A DNA stretch of 5,569 bases, from the NCBI GenBank assembly GCA_905215395.1, contig CAJMQA010000237.1:1-5569 (forward strand). Direction: 5' to 3'. The position numbers and the translations under genes are program-made. The DNA is from an uncultured bacterium. Lineage in GTDB: Bacteria; Bacteroidota; Bacteroidia; Bacteroidales; Marinifilaceae. Below are positions 1 through 5,569 of the stretch, piece by piece (within the stretch, counting starts at the first letter, position 1; each line of letters opens with the position of its first letter). The notes beneath the pieces are model-generated. The model saw only the letters and a program-made list of their open reading frames with translations. It ran no database searches and was not told the origin of the DNA.

Positions 1-1
1 C

Positions 2-2167
2 CGTGCCTATACGGTAATGGATGACCTGGAAAAGGATTTGCCGGAGGATGTGGAAGCCGGGATTGCATTTGATAATACTGTGTTTATCCGGAACTCCATC
101 AATGAAGTGAAAGATACGATTGTGGAGGCGTTTATTCTGGTGGTCCTGATTATTTTCCTGTTTCTGAGAAACTGGCGGACAACATTGATTCCGGTGCTGG
201 CTATTCCTATTTCATTGGTAGGGGCTTTCTTCGTCATGTATCTGGCGGGGTTTACAATCAACATTCTGACCTTACTGGCGATTGTCCTGGCTATCGGGCT
301 TGTGGTTGATGATGCCATCGTCGTTATGGAGAACATCTATACCAAGATAGAACAGGGAATGTCACCTCTGGAAGCAGGATTTAAAGGATCCAATGAGATT
401 TTTTTCGCTGTGATTGCTACGACAGTAGCTCTGGTGGCAGTGTTTTTCCCTATCGTTTTCCTGCAAGGTACTACCGGACGACTTTTCCGGGAGTTTAGTA
501 TTGTGATTACCGGGGCGGTGGTCATTTCTTCTTTTGTAGCTCTGACCTTTACTCCGATGATTTCAACCAAATTGCTGACACGCGATGTTACCAGTAACTG
601 GTTTTACCGGAAAACGGAGCCTTTTTTCAATGGGATGGTTAATTACTACCGCCGGTGTCTGGAAAGTTTTATGAAATACCGTTGGTTGGCTCCCCTCATC
701 CTGATCGGGGCCGGCGTGGCGATCTGGCTGTTGTGGATGGCTACCCCTTCGGAAATGGCACCCCTGGAAGACCGCTCGAATATCAGGATCAGCTCTACAG
801 CACCGGAAGGGGCAACTTTTGAGTATATGGACCGGTATGCGGATGAATTGTCCGGATTTGTTGAGGAGGAGGTGCCGGAACAGGATAAGATTATACAGAT
901 GATCGGGGGGGGGAATACTAACCGTTCCAACCTGAATCTCTGGCTGGTGGATCCGGAAAAACGGGAACGTACGCAGCAGGAGATTGCGGATGAACTGGGG
1001 GTACAGGTACGCAATTTTACGGGAGCCCGGACAATGGTTTCCCAGCAGCAGACTTTTGGGGGACGGCGCGGAGGATTGCCTGTGGAATACGTGATTCAGG
1101 CAAAGAACCTGGAAGATCTGAAACGGGTATTGCCCCGGTTTATGGAGGAAGTGAATAAAAGTCCGGTATTTTCAGTGGCTGATGTGAACCTGAAGTTCAC
1201 CAAGCCGGAGCTGACTATCAATATCGACCGTGATAAAGCTGCCGTTATGGGCGTTTCTATGCAGAATATAGCCCAGACTTTGCAGTTGACCATGAGTGAA
1301 CAACGGGTGGGATATTTTATCCTGAATGGAAAGCAGTACCAGATACTGAGTCAGATCGACCGGACCAACCGCAATAAACCGTCGGATTTGCAGACGGTCT
1401 ATGTCCGGAGTGATGACGGAGAGCTGATTTCTCTGGACAATCTGGTGACTACTTCTGAAAGTTCGATGCCTCCGCAGTTGTATCGTTATGACCGTTTTGT
1501 GGCTGCTACGGTTTCTGCCGGACTGGCAAAGCGTAAGACGATATCGCAGGGACTGGAAGAGATGGATCGGATAGCGGATGAGGTACTGGATGATAACTTC
1601 AAAACAACTTTATCCGGAAGTTCTAAGGATTTTGTGGAAAGTTCTTCCAGTCTGATGTTTGCCTTTGTATTGGCCCTGGTTTTTATTTATCTGGTATTGT
1701 CGGCTCAGTTTGAGAGTTTCAGGGATCCTCTGATCATCATGTTTACCGTGCCTCTGGCTTTGATCGGAGCCATGGTTTCGCTGTGGTATTTTGACCAGAC
1801 GATGAATATTTTCAGCCAGATCGGTATCATCATGTTGATCGGACTGGTATCCAAAAATGGTATTCTGATTGTAGAATTTGCCAATCAGCGGAAAGCGATG
1901 GGGGAACCGATGCTGGAAGCTGTGAAAAATGCGGCAGTAGCCCGTTTCCGGCCGATTCTGATGACCAGTTTATCGACCGTTCTGGGTATTTTGCCGATGG
2001 CCATTGCGACTGGTGCCGGTGCAGAAAGCCGGGTTGCCATGGGAATTGCTGTTGTCGGCGGAATGGTGTGCGCCACCTTTTTGTCCCTGTTTGTGATCCC
2101 TGCTATCTATTCTTATTTATCATCGGAAACAGTAAATGAAATAAGCGGGGAGGAACATAAGGAATAA
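2..2167 (+). CDS. RND efflux permease, AcrB-like (HAE1 family), 5'-truncated by window edge
   Basis: Inner-membrane, proton-driven pump subunit of a tripartite exporter. The frame is open from the first bases, so the gene starts upstream; the ATG at 17 is internal. By alignment from memory with AcrB (Asp407/408), about 300 N-terminal residues are missing, giving a full length near 1,020. In window numbering (codon 1 at nt 2), TM2-TM6 occupy about residues 42-185. TM4 carries the proton-relay pair Asp103-Asp104 (GLVVDDAIVVMEN). TM7 lies near 228-246, the second periplasmic porter/docking half near 250-545, and TM8-TM12 near 550-706. TM10 holds the relay lysine Lys618 (SKNGILIVEFAN), and TM11 has FRPILMTS with the conserved Thr. 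All key relay residues in view are intact, so the pump looks functional. The downstream outer-membrane channel gene begins 18 nt after the stop. Whether it exports drugs, bile salts or other compounds cannot be told. A run of nine G (905-913) encodes three glycines in the porter region. Confidence 0.96.
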   Translation, partial: RAYTVMDDLEKDLPEDVEAGIAFDNTVFIRNSINEVKDTIVEAFILVVLIIFLFLRNWRTTLIPVLAIPISLVGAFFVMYLAGFTINILTLLAIVLAIGLVVDDAIVVMENIYTKIEQGMSPLEAGFKGSNEIFFAVIATTVALVAVFFPIVFLQGTTGRLFREFSIVITGAVVISSFVALTFTPMISTKLLTRDVTSNWFYRKTEPFFNGMVNYYRRCLESFMKYRWLAPLILIGAGVAIWLLWMATPSEMAPLEDRSNIRISSTAPEGATFEYMDRYADELSGFVEEEVPEQDKIIQMIGGGNTNRSNLNLWLVDPEKRERTQQEIADELGVQVRNFTGARTMVSQQQTFGGRRGGLPVEYVIQAKNLEDLKRVLPRFMEEVNKSPVFSVADVNLKFTKPELTINIDRDKAAVMGVSMQNIAQTLQLTMSEQRVGYFILNGKQYQILSQIDRTNRNKPSDLQTVYVRSDDGELISLDNLVTTSESSMPPQLYRYDRFVAATVSAGLAKRKTISQGLEEMDRIADEVLDDNFKTTLSGSSKDFVESSSSLMFAFVLALVFIYLVLSAQFESFRDPLIIMFTVPLALIGAMVSLWYFDQTMNIFSQIGIIMLIGLVSKNGILIVEFANQRKAMGEPMLEAVKNAAVARFRPILMTSLSTVLGILPMAIATGAGAESRVAMGIAVVGGMVCATFLSLFVIPAIYSYLSSETVNEISGEEHKE

Positions 2168-2185
2168 CCTAAAGCCTTGAAAAGT

Positions 2186-3514
2186 ATGAAAAAAGATTAT
2201 GTTAAATCCATCTTATTATTCTTCATTCTGTATTTTTCACTCTTCGCTCCGGAGTTGTCTTTTGCACAGCAACGGATCACCCTGGACAGTTGTATTGCCC
2301 GTGCCCTGGAGTCGAATTATTCGATCAAGATTATCCGGAATCAGCAGAGGCAGGCAGAGAATAATCTGAACTATGCTCCCTTCCTGCCTACAGTCAGCGC
2401 TAATGCCGGTCAGAAACAGACCATATCGGACAGTAAAATTCTGACAAACGGAGAGGATAGGGGAGTAGACGGTGCCAGAACAGATGCTTTGTCTGCCGGC
2501 GTTTCTTTAAACTGGCGTTTGTTTGATGGCATGGAAATGTTTATGACCCATTCCCGTTATCAGGAGATGCTGGCTATCGGAGAGCTGAATACTAAGGCTG
2601 CGGTGGAAAACCTGATTGTGCAGGTTTGTTCTTATTATTATGATGTGGTGCGCCAGCACAGTAAACTGGACGCTGCACGTCATTCCCTGGCTTTATCGGG
2701 TGCACGTTATGCTGAAGCCCGGGATAAGTATGTGTTGGGAGTGCTTTCCGGCCTGGAGGCTCAGCAGGCAAAACTGGACCTGAATGCCGACAGTTCGAAT
2801 TATCTGAAGGAGAAAGAATTGCTGAAGAGTGCATATATCTCTTTGAATACCATTATGAACGCTGACTTACAGCAGCAATTGTATGTGAAAGATTCCATCC
2901 GGCTGCGGGATCCCCTGGTATATGAGCAATTGTACAACGATATGAAGCTGTATAATACAACATTACTAATCGGACGCCGGGATCAGAAGGTGTCGGAACT
3001 GGATATGAAAATTGCAAGGGCGGCTCTTTTTCCGAAGCTGGATTTTGATGCCGGCTATAATTACAACCGCTCGAAGACTCCCGGATCGGCCACCACCCTG
3101 AATCGGAGCAATGGGCCTTACTGGGGCTTTTCGTTGAATGTAAATATTTTCGACCGGCTGGAAAACCGCAGGAAAATCAAAAATGCCCGGCTGGATATGG
3201 AAAATGTAAGCTTGTCTTATCAGGAAGCCGAACAGCAGTTAGCTGCCGATCTGGCACAATTGTATAATACTTATGAGAATAATTTGCAGATGGTCAGTTT
3301 TGAGCAGGAGAGTGCGGATGTGGCTTTTGAAAACCTGGATGCAGCACTTGAAAAATATAAGCTGAGATCGCTCTCAGGCATTGAATTCCGGGAATTTCAG
3401 CGGAGTTATATCGATGCGGTGGACCGTGAAGTCTCTGCCGTATATCAGGCTAAGATTTCCGAACTGGCTTTGTTGCTGATCAGCGGACAGGTGTCCAATA
3501 TCGTTCTGCCTTAG
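2186..3514 (+). CDS. TolC-family outer-membrane efflux channel
   Basis: Outer-membrane factor of the same exporter as the preceding RND permease; such proteins trimerise into a beta-barrel with a long periplasmic alpha-helical tunnel. The product is 442 aa, normal for the family. Residues 1-27 form a Sec signal peptide: MKKDYVK, a hydrophobic core (SILLFFILYFSLF), then a probable cleavage at SFA|QQ. The mature N-terminus reads RITLDSCIARALESNYSI, typical of these proteins, and two OEP-type helical repeats follow (about 31-230 and 240-440), ending with the LEKYKLRSLSGIEFREFQ segment typical of the second repeat. I chose ATG 2186 because it gives a standard MKK signal peptide; an in-frame TTG at 2177 would add three residues and has a purine-rich AAGGAA 12 nt upstream, so it is not excluded. 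The 18-nt gap to the permease, with no promoter seen, indicates co-transcription. Cys at residue 35 is not in a lipobox, so I do not call a lipoprotein. Substrate unknown. Confidence 0.94.
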   Translation: MKKDYVKSILLFFILYFSLFAPELSFAQQRITLDSCIARALESNYSIKIIRNQQRQAENNLNYAPFLPTVSANAGQKQTISDSKILTNGEDRGVDGARTDALSAGVSLNWRLFDGMEMFMTHSRYQEMLAIGELNTKAAVENLIVQVCSYYYDVVRQHSKLDAARHSLALSGARYAEARDKYVLGVLSGLEAQQAKLDLNADSSNYLKEKELLKSAYISLNTIMNADLQQQLYVKDSIRLRDPLVYEQLYNDMKLYNTTLLIGRRDQKVSELDMKIARAALFPKLDFDAGYNYNRSKTPGSATTLNRSNGPYWGFSLNVNIFDRLENRRKIKNARLDMENVSLSYQEAEQQLAADLAQLYNTYENNLQMVSFEQESADVAFENLDAALEKYKLRSLSGIEFREFQRSYIDAVDREVSAVYQAKISELALLLISGQVSNIVLP

Positions 3515-3548
3515 TGTATCAGAGCAAATACAGATTTTTTGCTATTTT
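3515..3548 (+). terminator. possible weak intrinsic terminator after the efflux operon
   Basis: Immediately after the channel gene's stop codon, TGTAT (3515-3519) can pair with ATACA (3528-3532) across an 8-nt loop. Two bases later comes a run of six T (3535-3540), then GCTATTTT. A stem before a U-tract is the terminator layout, and the position between two transcription units fits. The stem is only 5 bp and AT-rich, so it may not terminate efficiently by itself. The T-tract can instead pair with the A-tract at 3563-3568. Confidence 0.35.
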
Positions 3549-3568
3549 ATCCTGCGGATGGCAAAAAA
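3535..3568. repeat. 8-bp inverted repeat, TTTTTTGC / GCAAAAAA
   Basis: Perfect 8-bp arms at 3535-3542 and 3561-3568 are separated by 18 bp. Inside the spacer, ATCC (3549-3552) pairs with GGAT (3556-3559) around a TGC loop, so the whole stretch could fold into one longer bulged hairpin. It could be part of a terminator read from either strand, or an operator for a dimeric regulator, because it covers the region where the -33 element of the next promoter is expected. The sequence alone does not decide between these, and AT-rich gaps yield such repeats by chance fairly often. Confidence 0.45.
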
Positions 3569-3572
3569 GCAT

Positions 3573-3580
3573 TACCTTTG
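3573..3580 (+). promoter_or_regulatory. Bacteroidetes-type -7 promoter element (TACCTTTG) for the spermidine genes
   Basis: TACCTTTG matches the Bacteroidetes primary-sigma -7 consensus TAnnTTTG exactly. It lies 32 nt before the ATG of the dehydrogenase gene, which would give a 5' leader of roughly 25 nt. No good -33 element (TTTG or TTG) is present at the usual ~19-21 bp spacing: only CCTGC is found near 3551-3555. A perfect TTTGC at 3538-3542 is about 30 bp away, too far. The -7 call is therefore moderate, helped by its location in the only sizeable non-coding gap. Confidence 0.55.
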
Positions 3581-3612
3581 TTACATTGTATTACCATTAA
3601 AACTATTTGTCA

Positions 3613-4803
3613 ATGTGTCGAGTTTTAATTATCGGTGCCGGAGGTGTTGGTACCGTCGTTGCCCATAAGGTTGCAAAAAACAAAGTGTTTACCGATATTA
3701 TGCTGGCCAGCCGCACGAAAACGAAATGTGATGAGATTGCAGCTGCCATTGGAGGTAACCGGGTGAAAACAGCAAAAGTGGATGCAGACAGTGTGCCGGA
3801 ACTGGTAGAACTGATGCGTTCATTCAAGCCGGATATTGTGATTAATGTGGCTCTGCCCTATCAGGATCTGGCCATTATGGATGCCTGTCTGGAATGCGGG
3901 GTCAATTATCTGGATACTGCAAACTACGAGCCGAAAGACGAAGCACATTTTGAATATAGCTGGCAATGGGCCTATCATGACCGCTTTAAAGAAAAAGGGC
4001 TGACGGCTATCCTCGGTTGCGGTTTCGACCCGGGCGTGTCTGCTATTTTTACAGCTTATGCCGTCAAACATTATTTCGACGAAATTCAATACCTGGATAT
4101 TGTGGATTGCAATGCCGGAAATCACGGTATGGCATTTGCCACAAATTTCAATCCGGAAATCAATATCCGTGAAATTACCCAGAACGGACGTTACTGGGAG
4201 AATGGGAAATGGGTGACCACCGGTCCGCTGGAAATCCATAAGATGCTGACTTATCCGAACATCGGAGAGCGCGATTCTTACCTGTTGTACCACGAAGAGC
4301 TGGAATCACTGGTGAAGCATTTCCCGACCATCAAACGGGCCCGTTTCTGGATGACCTTCGGACAGCAGTACCTGACTCACCTGCAGGTGATCCAGAACAT
4401 CGGTATGGCTCGTATCGACGAGGTGGAGTATAATGGAGTGAAGATTGTGCCTCTGCAGTTCCTGAAGGCTGTATTGCCCGACCCGAAATCGCTGGGACAG
4501 AATTACCATGGAGAAACTTCTATCGGTTGCCGTATCCGCGGAATCAAGGACGGTAAGGAACGTACCTATTATATTTACAACAACTGTGACCACGAAGCCG
4601 CTTTCAAGGAAACCGGCACTCAGGCTGTCAGCTATACCACCGGTGTTCCGGCTGCCTTAGGTGCTGCCATGTTTGCCCGGGGATTGTGGAAAGGAGCCGG
4701 AGTTTACAACGTAGAACAGTTCGATCCGGATCCGTTCCTGGCCGAATTGGGCGAACAGGGATTGCCCTGGGTGGAAAAATTTGACATCGACCTCGAGGTA
4801 TGA
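3613..4803 (+). CDS. carboxynorspermidine/carboxyspermidine dehydrogenase (saccharopine dehydrogenase-like)
   Basis: NAD(P)H-dependent cytosolic enzyme that reductively condenses a diamine (putrescine for spermidine, diaminopropane for norspermidine) with L-aspartate beta-semialdehyde to give the carboxylated polyamine. The product is 396 aa, usual for the family. The N-terminal Rossmann fold begins at once with VLIIGAGGVG, placing the GxGxxG at residues 8-13. Family-typical blocks follow: GCGFDPG (135-141), DIVDCNAGNHG (162-172), FATNFNPEINIREI (175-188), and NCDHEAAFKETGTQAVSYTTGVPAA near 324-348. These match the carboxy(nor)spermidine group better than the lysine-pathway saccharopine dehydrogenases, and the following gene, encoding the matching decarboxylase, supports this strongly. 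I chose ATG 3613 because the Rossmann strand starts right after it; TTG at 3607 would add two residues. The last bases overlap the next start (ATGA). In Bacteroidetes the expected product route is putrescine to spermidine, but diamine preference cannot be read here. Confidence 0.93.
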   Translation: MCRVLIIGAGGVGTVVAHKVAKNKVFTDIMLASRTKTKCDEIAAAIGGNRVKTAKVDADSVPELVELMRSFKPDIVINVALPYQDLAIMDACLECGVNYLDTANYEPKDEAHFEYSWQWAYHDRFKEKGLTAILGCGFDPGVSAIFTAYAVKHYFDEIQYLDIVDCNAGNHGMAFATNFNPEINIREITQNGRYWENGKWVTTGPLEIHKMLTYPNIGERDSYLLYHEELESLVKHFPTIKRARFWMTFGQQYLTHLQVIQNIGMARIDEVEYNGVKIVPLQFLKAVLPDPKSLGQNYHGETSIGCRIRGIKDGKERTYYIYNNCDHEAAFKETGTQAVSYTTGVPAALGAAMFARGLWKGAGVYNVEQFDPDPFLAELGEQGLPWVEKFDIDLEV

Positions 4804-5569
4804 TCGATAAAGATACCATTCTGAATCACTGGGATTTATCGGCTGTACCTTCTCCGGCTTATGTATTGCATGAGGCTTTACTGGCTGATAACCTGAAGGT
4901 CATCGATAAAGTGAGGGGAGCTACCGGTGCTGAGATTATTGTGGCACTGAAGGCCAATGCCATGTGGAGTATTTTCCCGGAGCTCAGAAAACATTCTGAC
5001 GGAGCCACTGCAAGTTCGCTTGCGGAGGCTCGTCTCGTTTTCGAGGAATACGGTCGTCCGGCTCATACCTATGCTCCGGTCTATTCTGAAGGAGAGATCG
5101 ATGAAATATTGAGTTATAGCGACCACATTACTTTTAATTCCCTGAATCAATACCGGCGTTTCGGAGAAAGGGCGCGTAAAGCTGGTGTCTCCTGTGGGTT
5201 ACGGGTGAATCCGGAATATTCGACGGTAGAGACCGATTTATATAATCCTGCAAGTCCGACCTCCCGTCTGGGTGTACGTTCTGTAGACCTGACCGAATGG
5301 CCGGAAGGTTTGGAGGGACTGCATTTTCATTCTCTTTGTGAATCCCGTCCGGCCGATCTGAAAGGTACGCTGGAAGCTTTGGAAGCCTGTTTCGGGCATT
5401 TTTTCTCCCGGATCAAATGGTTGAACATGGGAGGAGGGCATCTGATGACTCACAAAGACTACGATGAAAATGAACTGATCCGGATATTATGCGATTTCAA
5501 AGCCTGTTATCCGCATTTACGGATTATTCTGGAACCCGGGAGTGCTTTTACCTGGGACACCGGATGTCT
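4800..5569 (+). CDS. nspC: carboxynorspermidine/carboxyspermidine decarboxylase, 3'-truncated by window edge
   Basis: PLP-dependent, alanine-racemase-fold decarboxylase (fold III, related to diaminopimelate and ornithine/arginine decarboxylases) that removes the carboxylate from carboxyspermidine or carboxynorspermidine. About 256 codons are present; the family is usually near 375-380 aa, so roughly a third is outside the window. Visible motifs are: the PLP Schiff-base lysine Lys51 in VALKANAMWS; GATASSLAEARL (68-79); GLRVNPEYS (133-141), with ETDLYNP and SRLG (144-158) after it; HFHSLCE (175-181); the phosphate-binding glycine run NMGGGH (209-214); and EPGSAF (245-250). This order and wording are diagnostic of NspC rather than LysA or SpeA. 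The start ATG at 4800 overlaps the previous stop as ATGA; there is no ribosome-binding site, so re-initiation by ribosomes finishing the dehydrogenase is likely. Its substrate should be that enzyme's product. Confidence 0.94.
   Translation, partial: MIDKDTILNHWDLSAVPSPAYVLHEALLADNLKVIDKVRGATGAEIIVALKANAMWSIFPELRKHSDGATASSLAEARLVFEEYGRPAHTYAPVYSEGEIDEILSYSDHITFNSLNQYRRFGERARKAGVSCGLRVNPEYSTVETDLYNPASPTSRLGVRSVDLTEWPEGLEGLHFHSLCESRPADLKGTLEALEACFGHFFSRIKWLNMGGGHLMTHKDYDENELIRILCDFKACYPHLRIILEPGSAFTWDTGC

Noticed and set aside
646..1014. 122-codon open frame on the minus strand, plus several smaller minus-strand frames over the permease
   Set aside because: All are antisense to a well-supported RND permease, show no recognisable domains and have low-complexity serine/arginine/threonine-rich composition typical of shadows.
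2283..2300. Cysteine near the N-terminus of the channel protein as a possible lipoprotein site
   Set aside because: The sequence before it (ITLDSC) is not a lipobox and lies past a good signal-peptidase I site; Cys or Ser in this place is ordinary in TolC-family proteins.
3607..3612. TTG start two codons upstream of the dehydrogenase ATG
   Set aside because: ATG 3613 starts directly before the Rossmann strand as in relatives, and no ribosome-binding site favours the TTG.
3820..4293. 157-codon open frame on the minus strand
   Set aside because: It lies wholly inside the dehydrogenase gene, whose plus-strand product has clear family motifs. The minus translation resembles no family I know and is a shadow frame.
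5238..5453. 71-codon minus-strand open frame near the right end
   Set aside because: It is antisense to the NspC motifs HFHSLCE and NMGGGH, which are clearly coding on the plus strand.
1..5569. Search for mobile elements, CRISPR-like arrays, tRNA genes or a defence system
   Set aside because: No transposase or integrase motifs, spaced direct repeats or cloverleaf-like sequences are visible. Essentially all sequence is accounted for by four recognisable genes and one 98-bp gap.

Overview
The window is compact, single-strand (+) bacterial sequence carrying four protein genes, two of them cut by the window edges. It looks like a member of the Bacteroidetes, probably order Bacteroidales. The reasons are the promoter-like TAnnTTTG element in the one real intergenic gap, the lack of convincing Shine-Dalgarno sites before the starts, and carboxyspermidine-route polyamine genes of the kind common in gut Bacteroidetes. 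I cannot place it to genus.

Positions 2-3514 hold the end of a tripartite efflux operon: the C-terminal ~70% of an AcrB-like (HAE1-type) RND inner-membrane permease, then 18 nt later a TolC-family outer-membrane channel with a signal peptide. The periplasmic adaptor expected in such operons would lie upstream, outside the window. Together these would form an envelope-spanning, proton-driven exporter; its substrate cannot be read from the sequence.

Positions 3515-3612 are a 98-bp intergenic gap. It contains a weak stem followed by a T-tract (possible terminator), an 8-bp inverted repeat (TTTTTTGC / GCAAAAAA), and an exact match to the Bacteroidetes -7 promoter element about 33 nt before the next start codon. 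This gap separates two transcription units.

Positions 3613-5569 hold a two-gene spermidine biosynthesis unit: carboxy(nor)spermidine dehydrogenase (saccharopine-dehydrogenase-like) and carboxy(nor)spermidine decarboxylase (NspC). The two overlap by ATGA, so they are probably translationally coupled. They carry out consecutive steps: reductive condensation of a diamine with aspartate semialdehyde, then PLP-dependent decarboxylation to the polyamine. The decarboxylase runs off the right edge after about 256 codons.

No RNA genes, CRISPR arrays, insertion sequences or phage genes are visible. The content is ordinary core or efflux gene content, and I found no convincing sign of an undescribed system. 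The points worth a second look are small: a nine-G run in the permease gene, the inverted repeat over the expected promoter upstream region, and the pump/polyamine adjacency.
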